Counted from the first letter of the stretch, positions 1 through 8,700 are shown. The stretch is DNA of 16,877 nt from Euperipatoides rowelli (GCA_003024985.2 PXIH01S0006314.1), one strand, 5' to 3'. The notes: generated from the letters alone by a model not told the origin. Numbers and translations are program-made.

Positions 1-307
1 GAAAAATGTCTACATCAATGTTTATAGAAACATCCGTTTTTGTGTTTTACATAATTGCGGAATCCCGCTTAAATAATTTTGTCATCTTTAATGTTATACT
101 TGATTTGAATTCTTTAATCTATTAGCTACCTTTCATTCCATATAAAGCAATCTGCATTTCATTAAACTTAATATTTCACTGTTCTGGTTTACTTAAGCAT
201 GGAATGACCCTATATTAGAAGATAAATGGTACAGATACAGACTCAGAATTAAATTTCAGCGATGAAATTTATGTGCCTTCTGAGTATTTTAATTGTAATG
301 TCGGTAA
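1..307. other. AT-rich non-coding sequence
   Basis: I see no open frame of useful length, no splice-bounded coding segment and no repeat structure in this stretch. It leads into the tandem duplication that starts at 308. Confidence 0.5.
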
Positions 308-637
308 TATAGGCGATCACATGACACATCAGAATAAATAATACTGAATCTAAATAAGATAGAAACAAATTTTAAATATATTTTTTATTTTATTTTTTGT
401 AAGGAATTCAAATATCCAAATTACAAAAACATCCAATAAAGAGATTTTTTTAATTAATATTTATCATAATTGATTATATGAAACACAGTATAGGCTATCC
501 CATGACACATCGGAATAAATAATAGTAAATCTAAATAAGATTGAAATGAACTTTAAATATATTTTTTAATTTATTAAGGAATTCAAATATCCAAATTAAA
601 AAAAAAATCTAACAAAGAGATTATTTTTAATTAACAT
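308..637 (+). repeat. Two-copy tandem duplication, period about 181 bp
   Basis: Copy 1 begins at 308 and copy 2 at 489, both with TATAGGC followed by a near-identical CATGACACATC, then AATAAATAAT, TAAATAAGAT, TTTAAATATATTTTTT, GGAATTCAAATATCCAAATTA and AAAGAGATT in the same order. Copies differ by scattered substitutions and short indels, mainly in the A/T runs. Both are non-coding. This could be a local tandem duplication or two units of a dispersed satellite-like repeat; the sequence alone does not decide. Confidence 0.85.
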
Positions 638-976
638 TTTTCGAAAAGTCACCAATAAAAAAGAAAAAAATCCCAAATTTCTTATATTAAGCCTTATAGT
701 GGCTTTCCAGTTTTGTCACACATTTTGTTTTGATTTTTAAAAGCTGCATTTAATTTTTATTAGGCCACCTTAAATTCAAAATTTGATAAATTTGGTAGTC
801 TATAATACAATAGGCCTAATTATCCCCGCATATGTGCAAAAAAATCATTAGATATTCATGTAAACCATTTTAAAATCATTTTTTCTATATTTCTAATGGA
901 AATTTAAAATAAATAAAAAAATTGATTTTTGGTTTTTATTGTGGACCAGTATAATCCAAATTCTCTGAATTTAAGT
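638..976. other. AT-rich non-coding sequence
   Basis: No coding signal or internal repeat was recognised. The stretch ends at the first copy of a GGAAAGGGTTAA motif. Confidence 0.4.
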
Positions 977-993
977 GGAGTGGAAAGGGTTAA
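977..993 (+). repeat. GGAAAGGGTTAA motif, copy 1
   Basis: A 17-bp string (GGAGTGGAAAGGGTTAA) recurs exactly at 1322-1338, and its 12-bp core recurs inverted at 1673-1684. The core ends in TTAA next to GGG, which resembles the TTAA-flanked CCC-type ends of piggyBac-like transposons. No complete element could be delimited. Confidence 0.6.
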
Positions 994-1091
994 AACAATG
1001 CTATCGTGTAAAAAAAAAAAGGAGTATAACGAAACCATATTCCATATACTCATTGGAATAGCGTGTTCCGAAGCCAGTAACAGCGCCATCT

Positions 1092-1300
1092 AACGGGCTT
1101 ATTCAAAACTTATTTTTCTTTTTTCTCTTAGATCACTGTGATATATATATATATATTAAAAAAAAAAGTTTGGAAGCCCGTGCAACGGGCTTAAAAGATC
1201 GGCACGGGAACTATTTTTAGAAACTTTAAATGGTGTTTTCTCTTAGATAAAAAGAGCTTAAACAAAAAAAAAAATGTTTGATGCCCGTGTAACAGGCTTA
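1092..1300 (+). repeat. Minisatellite-like units with a GCCCGT hairpin and an (AT)n run
   Basis: A unit starting AACGGGCTTA occurs at 1092, 1184 and, as AACAGGCTTA, at 1291. Each interval contains TTTTCTCTTAGAT, then a poly-A run, then GTTTG and GCCCGT. Units are about 92 and 107 bp. At each junction GCCCGT and ACGGGC fold back: arms 1174-1181 and 1185-1192 are perfect with a 3-nt loop, and the 1283-1297 version has one mismatch. An (AT)8-type microsatellite lies at about 1141-1156. Function unknown. Confidence 0.75.
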
Positions 1301-1321
1301 TTTGCTAGTATTAAAATAATT

Positions 1322-1338
1322 GGAGTGGAAAGGGTTAA
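1322..1338 (+). repeat. GGAAAGGGTTAA motif, copy 2
   Basis: Exact repeat of 977-993, 345 bp downstream in the same orientation, so the pair brackets the minisatellite units. Confidence 0.65.
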
Positions 1339-2052
1339 CGAAAGGCTGCCACTGTTTTTCCAGGGGAGGGGAAAACTTCCGACTCTTACATTTTTTTTCT
1401 GAACACCCTTGCTTTGAATTTTTATACTGGTAAAAGAGTGAAAATATACAGGAAAATTAATAATTTCATATAGTCTGTGATGTGAAGTGACTTGTAAAGA
1501 CCCCTCTGCCCTCCTCCCCATCCCATGTCCCGAAAAACAATTACATGGTCTTCCTCCCTTTTCCTCCCCCCCATAAAAAATCTAATATGTGACATCATTT
1601 GGACTCGTCTTTTTCTCGAGTATTTATTGTGGAAAATAAAAATAAAAGTTACACTTTCCTTTTATGTTATCTTTAACCCTTTCCTGCTACAAAACATTTA
1701 AGGTCATTAAATGCCAAATGAAAGGTAATATTTTTACTAGACAATCAATATTCCTATTTTTCTAATACTTTATTTCAAACAATAGATAAAAAAAAATCAG
1801 CCAATTTTAAAAATCGAAGGGTCATTTATAAATTTAAGTTTAATAATGAAATAGGAAATTTAATTACTGGATAGTATTTTATTTAGAATATTTCATTTTG
1901 AACAAAAAAGAAAATAAAGGTCTGACATGTTTTTTCTTTATTTTCTCTAGTTATTTGGAGTTATCTAGTTATTGTTTGTTTGTCACTTTTGAATCTCATG
2001 TTATGTTATTACCATAATATGTCACATGATCCCTTTGTCTTTTTCATCAATA
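1339..2052. other. Non-coding sequence with pyrimidine tracts
   Basis: This stretch contains two C/T-rich tracts (about 1500-1530 and 1548-1574) and an inverted copy of the GGAAAGGGTTAA motif (1673-1684). A weak minus-strand open frame here (about 1258-1521) has low-complexity, compositionally driven content and no recognisable domain. The rest is AT-rich and unassigned. Confidence 0.45.
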
Positions 2053-2108
2053 TTTGAAACTAAATATTTTATATTTGCATTACCAAATATAAAATATTTA
2101 GTTTCAAA
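2053..2108. repeat. Perfect inverted repeat, 25-bp arms, 6-nt loop
   Basis: The arm at 2053-2077 is the exact reverse complement of the arm at 2084-2108, separated by CATTAC. Pairing stops abruptly outside both ends (A opposite A at 2052/2109). The hairpin is very AT-rich. It may be a small foldback repeat, the product of a replication template switch, or a structured RNA. The length would fit a short pre-miRNA stem, but nothing else supports that. Confidence 0.9.
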
Positions 2109-2488
2109 ATTTTTAAATATTCCCAATTAAAAGATATCAAAGATAACCTACATACTGTTTATGCTGTAAATATACTGTATTTAAAAAAAAAAAGTTTTCT
2201 ACTACTAAGCTTACTTTTCTGATGATGTGTGAATATACTGTAAATAAGGTTGCCATCTAATCTTTAACATTTATACAACATGCCATGTTTTGAAATCCAT
2301 TAAAAATCATGAAATAGATCTCATGCAAAGGAGAAGTACATTTTTTATACTTTGTAGAAGAAGAAAAAATTGAAAATGTGTAAATAACGCAGTATTTTAG
2401 GTTGGAGGATTAATGGCTTATAAAAGAAAAAAGATTTTAGAAAATAAAAATTAATGCAGTGTTAAATTTTGTTTTATATGTTCCACCA
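2109..2488. other. AT-rich non-coding sequence
   Basis: No gene is seen. Two copies of the TACTGTA heptamer occur here, a word repeated across the whole window. Confidence 0.4.
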
Positions 2489-2501
2489 CCCCCCCCCCCC
2501 C
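2489..2501 (+). repeat. Poly-C run
   Basis: An uninterrupted run of 13 C residues in an otherwise AT-rich region. Read on the minus strand it lies just beyond a possible polyadenylation signal, so it is not part of the candidate gene described at 2557-2834. Confidence 0.9.
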
Positions 2502-2518
2502 TGAAGGAGTGGACAACA

Positions 2519-2524
2519 TTTATT
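2519..2524 (-). promoter_or_regulatory. Possible AATAAA polyadenylation signal
   Basis: AATAAA on the minus strand, 33 bp past the stop codon of the candidate terminal exon at 2557-2657. The hexamer is common by chance in AT-rich DNA, so it counts only together with that exon. Confidence 0.25.
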
Positions 2525-2556
2525 TACAATGTTTACAACATTACAAACAATTGTCT

Positions 2557-2834
2557 TCATTTCTTCCTCGTACAGTGATGCGCTTCTTCGCTTGTCCAGA
2601 AATCCAAATCATACAGCCTTGTCCATAAATCCAATTTTTCATTTAGAAACGCGATATCTGCAAATATAAAAACACAAAGAATGATCCCCGGTGAGTACTA
2701 GCATAGAAAGAAAATTTCTTACTTTCCACACCAGGGCAGCCTTGGGACCTCCATATAATATGCACTAGCTCCAGCAGCAGCGACCTAGACCATTGTACTA
2801 CCGGAGCAGTACTAATGTTGCATTTGTATTTCAC
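2557..2834 (-). CDS. Candidate 3' end of a small spliced gene, product not recognised
   Basis: Not recognised. On the minus strand an open segment (2834 to 2723) reaches a GTAAGA donor-like site. A T-rich tract ending in TTTGCAG (2664-2658) gives an acceptor 65 bp further on. Reading resumes in phase from 2657 for about 33 codons, including LDLWTRLYDLDFWTSEEAHH, to a TGA at 2559-2557, with AATAAA at 2524-2519. The second segment has a balanced, acidic-aromatic composition unlike the AT-driven shadow frames nearby. Against it: the first segment has a stop (TGA) directly upstream, no upstream exon was found, and its CAATGG-type core resembles the A box of tRNA-derived SINEs. It may be a gene tail, a pseudogene or a repeat; confidence is low. 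Confidence 0.25.
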
Positions 2835-3570
2835 TCATCTCCCTCTACACGATGAAATTCGAATATCATTTCTAAAAGGCAGTGCTGGTTTCATGATCTA
2901 CCTGAAATTTTATTAGCTCTAGTTTCTATTTTTTCACTTGACTATTGTTGAAATATTTTATTAATCAACCTGCACCTCTTTGTGCCACATTTTAGCATCT
3001 GCACCTTGTAAAATTGAACACCAGATAATTTATGCTTTTCTGACATTTCTGTCAAGTTAGGTTTTTTATTAGAAATGGGATTGCATTGACTTGAATGCAA
3101 ATACACTTAACTAGGAATTCACAAACTGCTAATCGTGCGAGCTGAAAATTCAGCATTATGCTAATGTAGTGTTAATAAAGGCGCATTTAGGTGAGCATCG
3201 TAACTATTTCTTGTGGAATATAAAATTTTTGATGACCTTTAGTTAGTGTGACTTGCAAAATTTTGGACTCAATTAACTTCTTGTAATTCCATTACTGTAA
3301 TACATAGTTAAATTTAGATGTCATAAATAGCAATGACTAGTTTGAAATTTTTTCTCCGTCAATATAGGGTTCAATACTAGTGGCTGCAACAAACAAATGG
3401 CAAGCAAAATGCATTAAATGACAACAGTTGTTTTTTACCATTAGCTTAAAAAAATCTGTTATTAATTGGCCACTAGCAAAACAGACATTTATAGATGAAA
3501 TAGTTATTAACTAAACAACCAGGAGCAGAAAGTCCGCCACTAGGATGTTAAATTATGGCAATTGATATTT
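2835..3570. other. AT-rich non-coding sequence
   Basis: No open frame, splice-bounded exon or strong repeat was recognised. One TACTGTA heptamer occurs near 3294. Confidence 0.4.
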
Positions 3571-3718
3571 TCCCCTCCATCAATTTCCTCCCCCCTCCCC
3601 CATTTATTTAAAAATGAAAAAATCTTATTTATCCCCTCCATTTGGTTTCCTCCCTCCACCATCCTCTCCCTGTTTTCTACCCCCTTTTTTATTGGTTTAA
3701 AAACGAAAAAATTCTAAA
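3571..3718 (+). repeat. Duplicated pyrimidine-rich tract
   Basis: Two similar blocks follow each other. Each has CCCCTCC-type pyrimidine runs followed by TTTAAAAA(T/C)GAAAAAAT (about 3571-3625 and 3631-3718). The plus strand is almost purely C/T in the first half of each block. Such mirror-like pyrimidine tracts can form triplex DNA, but no function is implied by the sequence. Confidence 0.65.
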
Positions 3719-4991
3719 AGTTAAAACTCAATACTATTAACTTGAGTTATTGATTATTTGTTACAATTTTAATCAATAGATGGTGCTAGTCTATTTCTAC
3801 TACATACTTAAGGATTATAATTATTCTATACATAAGCTATAGCCTACATTATAAACAAATTACAGAATATCTATAGCCTATATTTATTATCATACTAATT
3901 CTTCAATAAATAAAATTTACCTTACATTTGTTAAACACAGTTAAAAAAAAACATTGCAGGTTCTATTCATCAAAATAATACACTAAATGGTTTAATTCTT
4001 GCAATAATTCAAAATTTAACCTTAAAAAATAGAAAGAAAAAAATAATAATAATTAATAGACAACAGTAGACATGATATTCCTTAATTTATAAAAAATTCC
4101 AGACGGTTACTACATTCTCAGTATGATTTTTGTTTTAATGTTATATAGAACTTTTGAAATAAAATATATATTCTTAGCTTAATTATAATTTTGAAGTTAT
4201 TGCCTGAGTTATCAAAGTTTTTACTTGTTTCTGTTTGCTGTCCGAACACTACATACATTTTTGCCATCAGTTAAGGTACTGTATATGTAAAAACCTAGTG
4301 TCATTGCCTGCAATAAAATAATGCAACAAAATATTTGTTTCATTAAAGCTGTAGAACAGCTGCATTAAAGCATATAAAACAATTGTAATAGTTTTAACTA
4401 CTGAAATTTTAAAATTTACCCTATAATTATGAGACACTAGTATGATAAAAGTATAAATTTTGTATTTTGTTACATACATGTTATATTTTTTATTTAAAAT
4501 GAATATTTTTGATTATCTACACACTGTACTTAAGTACTGCATAAAAATCTTAGTAACCTACCTAGTTTTTAGTTGGTGGTTGGTTGTTCACCACTGTCGC
4601 ACACTAGTTAACTTGGTGGAGAGTTTAAATGTATTGGATTGAAACCAGTGGGATAAATCTTATCTAAACCCAGGTAAATGGTGTAATATGCTGTCCTCAC
4701 CACATATTGTTGACTGACAGCATAAGTTGTCCATTCGCACAGTCACACCTATAAACCTAACGTACTTGAACCTTAAATGCCAAAAGTGATTAGACCTAAT
4801 ACTGTAATATAATTTACATACTGTATATTATCATTGATCATGTTATGTATACTTTTTAAATAAAATCGTCTGGTAAATAATTGAAAAACCAAGAACATAA
4901 GGTACTGTCCATAAAACAAATTTTACTTTTTCAGAATCATTGTAAAAAATGCATTGAATTTTTTAATTTTTCAATAAAATTATACCGAGTC
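3719..4991. other. AT-rich non-coding sequence
   Basis: Short open frames on both strands (for example 4267-4479 minus and 4460-4642 plus) overlap, have Phe/Tyr/Ile/Leu-rich compositional content and no domain. I treat them as non-coding. Three TACTGTA heptamers lie here (about 4277, 4803 and 4819). No other structure was seen. Confidence 0.4.
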
Positions 4992-5240
4992 AAAATTGTT
5001 AAACAGGCTTGTTTCTATACATATTTATTTTTCATTTTCGGCACAATTTTATTAAACACACCTTGACTTTAAGTGAAAGAATGGAACATTTTTCATTTAA
5101 TTTTAACACAATTTTAAATTATATTCATTGATTAAAAATTGTTCGAAGGCCCGTTTCTATACTTTATTGTAGGTTGTCGAAAATGTAATTTTTTTATTTA
5201 TTTTTCGACTCATTTTGATACAATTTTATTTAAAAACAAT
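4992..5240 (+). repeat. Two-copy direct repeat, period about 143 bp
   Basis: Copy 1 (4992-5060) and copy 2 (5135-5240) share AAAATTGTT, GGCYYGTTTCTATAC, a T-rich block with TTATTTTTC, and ACAATTTTATT in order. Copy 2 carries about 40 bp of extra sequence (around TTGTAGGTTGTCGAAAATG). Non-coding and diverged. Confidence 0.65.
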
Positions 5241-5266
5241 CCCTAACCTTAACCCTACCCTTAGCC
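5241..5266 (+). repeat. Short degenerate CCCTAA-like tract
   Basis: About four imperfect units (CCCTAA, CCTTAA, CCCTAC, CCTTAG). They resemble the metazoan telomere repeat on its C strand but are interstitial and degenerate. A second degenerate tract in G-strand orientation lies near 11651-11690 inside the TTAA-flanked insertion. Neither suggests a chromosome end. Confidence 0.6.
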
Positions 5267-5563
5267 TACACTCGTATAGTGTTGTAGTAAACAAATATGT
5301 CCATAGCGTTGTAGTAAGTATTACATAACTGATATTGATTGCAAGCACTTGAGACGAGCAGCTCATGTGTGAAACTAATTGTTCACATTTTTTTCTTCTT
5401 TCATTAAAAAAAATTACTTCCACATTTACAGTAGACCATACTGAATCTACAAACCGATTGTATAATGAATACAATGTTTCTGTATTACAGTATTTAAAAT
5501 ATATATACTGTATATATTCTCTCTGCAATCTGTCTTAAACATTTTGTTTGTTTATTTTTTTAG

Positions 5564-5710
5564 TGGTGGAAAATATGTACTGTGGTGTTTCTGGTAATGA
5601 CAGTATTCATGCTGTGGGTGTTTTCACAGCCAGTGAACTCATGAGGTTATCCAAAGGTGAGTGGCGCTCTCTTGTGACACTTTTGGCAACTACTACAGCT
5701 GATGATACAG
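5564..5710 (+). CDS. Putative internal coding exon of an unidentified host gene
   Basis: Not recognised. The segment follows a T-rich tract ending in TTTTTTTAG and ends at ACAG before GTAAAG, so both edges fit splice consensus. It is 147 nt (49 codons), open throughout in one frame, and carries two leading bases and one trailing base. The peptide contains VENMYCGVSGNDSIHAVGVF and then a Leu/Thr-rich stretch, with a more varied composition and higher GC than the flanks. A second, very consensus-like donor (AAAG before GTGAGT) occurs inside at 5657. Using it gives a 93-nt exon in the same phase, so both forms would keep the frame. No motif or fold was recognised. No neighbouring exon was found, so the gene would need long introns. 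Confidence 0.5.
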
Positions 5711-6330
5711 GTAAAGTTTAGCTACTGTACATATTTGACCATTCTAAAGAATATTTTGCATGATAAAAAATATATATGCGGTACATGAATAATATCCTAA
5801 AAGTCTTATCTTCATAGTGTTTTCTTTCCTTCACCTGGTTAGCCTCTCCCTGATTTAAATATTGACTCCTGGCTCATATTTTTTTTTATTATGACTATAA
5901 CTGTTGTGTTTCTGTATATGATTAATTAAATAAATACTCAGGCAAGCTATAATAACTACATTGGCTATTTAATAAACTAAACGAGTTCAAATGAAAGTAA
6001 TCCATACTATATAGAGCTAAGCACACACAATGAGTTTTCGAGTTACCATTCTAGAAGACCATGTCATTAACTGGTCTTTAATTTGTATGACGATCTGATC
6101 TGCACTATAACTACATTACAGTTTACACTCCCCTTAGTTGGTAGACATGTCTATGACCATTGTATAGTGGGTGTCTATTTCTATCAGATTTATACATGGT
6201 GGGATAGCTGCTTAGGACTGTTTTTCACTTGGTTGTTCCCTTGGGGTATCCAATGCTTCTTTTGGAGTTTTTAATATAAGCAATGCAGGCATTCTTTTTA
6301 TCTACAGTGGTGTCGTGTTCTTTTTCTCTT
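5711..6330. other. AT-rich sequence, possible intron
   Basis: This follows the candidate exon donor. A 63-codon open frame at 6083-6274 has Trp/Phe/Tyr-rich content but no domain and no splice support. I regard it as a chance frame. Confidence 0.35.
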
Positions 6331-6395
6331 ATTTTTATTTATTTATTTATTTATTTATTTTATTATACTTCTTAACCATAAAAAAAAAAAAAAAA
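6331..6395 (+). repeat. (ATTT)n microsatellite and poly-A run
   Basis: A tetranucleotide ATTT array spans about 6331-6363, followed by a 16-A run at 6380-6395. Just after it lies AAGCCATTGGCTT, an odd palindrome. A/T runs of this kind are often at the ends of retroposed copies, but no retroposon body was identified. Confidence 0.7.
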
Positions 6396-6503
6396 GATTT
6401 AAGCCATTGGCTTATACAGTCAAATTGATACTAAACAAAACACACAACCAAAAAAACCATATACAGTAAGATTAAAATAAACAAATAACAATAGGTATTA
6501 AAA
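6396..6503. other. Spacer below element 2; no LTR recognised
   Basis: On the minus strand this is where a 3' LTR or polypurine tract of element 2 would be expected. I see no G-rich polypurine tract and no TG...CA repeat that recurs elsewhere in the window, so the 3' end of element 2 is undefined. Confidence 0.35.
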
Positions 6504-6815
6504 TCATTCAAATGTCAATAGAGAATCACCTGTTAGTGTATGTACTATACTTATGAAGTTGATCTCTAGTTTCTGCTTGATAGTTATATGGTAGAGGATA
6601 ATGGACCTATTTTGTGTACTATCTTGCCTCGTACCCATTTTCTGGTCCAAAATAGTTCCTGGCAAGACTTCCTGATCAATTTCTAGTTCAATTGGTTCTT
6701 GAGGATTTTTGGTTTGTTTTCTCCATTTAGGTATCAACAAGTCTAATCTTGTTCTGAGTGGAGACGTTTGTTGTTGAACGATATGAAAATAGGAGTGTGT
6801 TTTTTCAAAAATCAA
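6504..6815 (-). pseudogene. Element 2 integrase C-terminal region, remnant
   Basis: A 103-codon open frame. It contains LRTRLDLLIP, which matches the linker after the integrase core of Ty3/gypsy Pol. A basic stretch (QEVLPG...DQKMGTRQDSTQ) corresponds to the segment where the conserved aromatic-rich GPKW...G.I motif sits in the family, read out of frame in part. In active elements this domain binds DNA and assists strand transfer of the cDNA into the chromosome. It follows the core remnant (ending 6826) with an apparent deletion of the residues between the two. The nominal start is only the first ATG of the frame. Confidence 0.75.
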
Positions 6816-6825
6816 GGAATTGTTC

Positions 6826-7277
6826 TTAGATTTTTTTCTTTAAGATTTGGACTAATCTTGCAGCAAATCCATTTGTAGCAGGGTTGTATGGTGATGAGAA
6901 GGTATATTTGTTACCATACTTCCTGAAATAATGGTCAAACTCCGCCAAAGATAATTCAATTACATTATCGGTAGCTATTTGTTTTGGCAAACACATAGCC
7001 ACTTTGTAGAACTGAGATTGTCCTCCGTTGTGGTTGCATTCATTACAGTCACCTCCAGCCCCTTTTAGTGGGCATGCATTGTTAATAGGAAATTCTATCC
7101 CATGAAAGGACCAGTGAACTCTATGTGTAGTTGTTCCCATCGTGTTTCGGGCTGGATCCAACAGTGGGCTGTTGCTTTTGGTGGGGAGTGTTGGCATGTT
7201 GTGCTCACTCTTGGCATAACTTAGCTACCTTCTTGATGTCTTTGTCCAATCCGGGCCACGAAAGATAGCTCCTAGCC
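6826..7277 (-). pseudogene. Element 2 integrase core and half of the zinc domain, remnant
   Basis: From 7277 down, the frame shows SYLSWPGLDKDIKKVAKLCQ, the second half of an HHCC zinc domain. A core fold of the DDE type follows in shifting frames. Near the end, SPYNPATNGFAARLVQ matches the family signature in which a catalytic Glu precedes Arg. Here that residue is Ala (codon 6859-6861). The first catalytic Asp region also reads Asn-Asn-Ala. In a working element this enzyme inserts cDNA; this copy could not. The first half of the zinc domain lies on the other side of the insert, from 7950 up. Confidence 0.85.
7268..7277 (+). repeat. Target-site duplication, left copy
   Basis: GCTCCTAGCC, paired with GCGCCTAGCC at 7950-7959. 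On the minus strand each copy encodes part of the same integrase zinc-domain segment, as expected if a single site was duplicated by insertion. Confidence 0.65.
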
Positions 7278-7949
7278 TTAAAGCAGAATAACGGGCGACA
7301 GTGCGACATTGTCGCAGAACGGAAAGGAGGCCTGCAGAAAGGTCGGCCACCTGTAAACTAAAATTACGGCTGCAGAATAATCGCTTCGTGTAAAAATAAT
7401 TGGCTGCGCAGTAAAATTATTTTCTGTCAAAATTAAACATTTTTTTACAGTTTAATAAAAAAAATTACGTGGGCGATAAATGAATAAAATAAAACTAATA
7501 AATGAATATATTTAAATAGAAAATGGGTCAGAAAATCCGTTTTTGTGCACCATTTTACAATTAATCTCCTATACATACTTTATGAATTAGATCTATGGCT
7601 TTATGATATGTCGATATGATACAATAAATGAATCTTTGCCTTGTTTTAAGAAAACTTAACTTCAAATTACGTTTCAAACTTAACCTTTATGTTTCAAAAA
7701 CCTATTTAAATTTGATGGTGTATTAGTGGATTGTTTTTTTAATTAGCCTTACAACCTAGTATAATAAATTCAATATATTTCTTACTCTCTACTTAAAAAA
7801 AAGTACCAATAAACATTAGTATGCCCGATGTTGGTTTAAAAACTTAAATCTAAGATAATATTTAAACCTACTGTAAATGCTTGGCTGCAGACAGTTTTTG
7901 GTTTTTTCACAATCTGTTGCAGAAAGATGAAAACCATTCTGCTTTGGGG
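7278..7949. mobile_element. 672-bp insert with 10-bp imperfect target duplication, non-autonomous
   Basis: The insert lies between two copies of GC(T/G)CCTAGCC (7268-7277 and 7950-7959, nine of ten identical), which look like a target-site duplication. Just inside, AAAGCAGAAT (7280-7289) is mirrored exactly by ATTCTGCTTT (7936-7945). GCAGAA or close variants recur at about 7314, 7335 and 7373 on the left and on the plus strand near 7919 on the right, like subterminal transposase-binding repeats. No transposase frame is present. The left 130 bp is GC-richer than the rest. A target duplication of 8-10 bp fits hAT, P or Mutator-like families; I cannot choose among them. Confidence 0.7.
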
Positions 7950-7959
7950 GCGCCTAGCC
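7950..7959 (+). repeat. Target-site duplication, right copy
   Basis: GCGCCTAGCC, differing by one base from 7268-7277. Confidence 0.65.
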
Positions 7960-8330
7960 ACAATCTTCATCCATAGAATTCTATTTTCTTGATGAAGCTC
8001 TGCTAAGTATTTATCCTTATGTTCTGTTAGTCCCCACAACAGAAATTTATAATATTGAGAGTTCTGATTTGTGGTTGGCGAACAAGTTTAATGAGTTTGG
8101 CTCTTTACCCAGAATATAGTCTTCCCACCCATGTTTTGTGAAGTTTAGTACTGATACTTCTTTTAGTATATGGTCTTTTGCTGAATGTTTGGCAATATCC
8201 TCTTCTGTAATTGGAAGATTTTTTTATCTGATTGAGGTAGAACAGATCACTTGGTATTTCTTTCAATGAGACATTTAATAGAGAGATTTGGTGAGCTAGA
8301 TAGTTTGTCTGCATTTAGATGATTTCCAGA
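7950..8330 (-). pseudogene. Element 2 RNase H-integrase linker and zinc-domain N-half, remnant
   Basis: From about 8315 downwards the frame begins with the Asn-Ala-Asp segment (one frame over) that follows RNase H in the family. It then runs through a diverged linker with several frameshifts to LAELHQENRILWMKIVAR (about 8004-7953). The His of LHQEN fits the first zinc ligand. Coding similarity stops where the 672-bp insert begins and resumes below 7278. Confidence 0.7.
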
Positions 8331-8399
8331 ACAACGGTAAATAATGTCATAGTCATACAGGATAATATTAGGGACCATCTTTGCAGTCTGGATGATGCT

Positions 8400-8700
8400 A
8401 AGATTGGGATTTGGGCATCAGCTGCAAAAATTTGTGTTAATGGCTTATGGTCCATTAGTAGTATAAATTTCCTTCCAAATAAATAGTGATGGATTTTTTT
8501 TTACACCAAACACGATTCCCAGAGCTTCCTTGTCCAATTGCGAGTAGTTACGTTCAGCTATTGACATGGAATGGGAAGCAAATGCAATAGAACAGTCTTT
8601 TCCATCAGGGTATATATGTGAAATGACTGTACCCAATCCTGTTGGTGATGCGTCAGATGCTAATGAAATTGGTAATTTTGGATCCAGGAAGGCTTACACT
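8400..8700 (-). pseudogene. Element 2 RNase H domain, remnant
   Basis: The frame contains SDASPTGLGTVISHIYPDG, then IAFASHSMSIAERNYSQLDK and EALGIVFGVKK. This is the RNase H fold of Ty3/gypsy Pol, which removes the RNA strand after cDNA synthesis. The first catalytic Asp (in SDAS) and the Glu of DKEAL are visible. After FGVKK a frame change leads into the family's YLFGRKF and DHKPLT segments. It is the best preserved part of element 2 and follows the RT in the normal order. Confidence 0.9.

Noticed and set aside
2760-2815. tRNA-derived SINE head on the minus strand
   Set aside because: TAGTACAATGG fits an A box well, but the expected B box about 35-40 bp later is poor, so I kept it only as an alternative to the gene candidate.
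5241-5266. True telomere or chromosome end
   Set aside because: Only about four degenerate units, with unrelated sequence on both sides.
5226-5528. 100-codon minus-strand open frame
   Set aside because: It covers the CCCTAA-like tract and AT-rich sequence, has no motif and no splice or polyadenylation support.
6083-6274. Trp/Phe-rich 63-codon plus-strand frame
   Set aside because: No domain, no splice support and no conserved-looking pattern; a chance frame is more likely.
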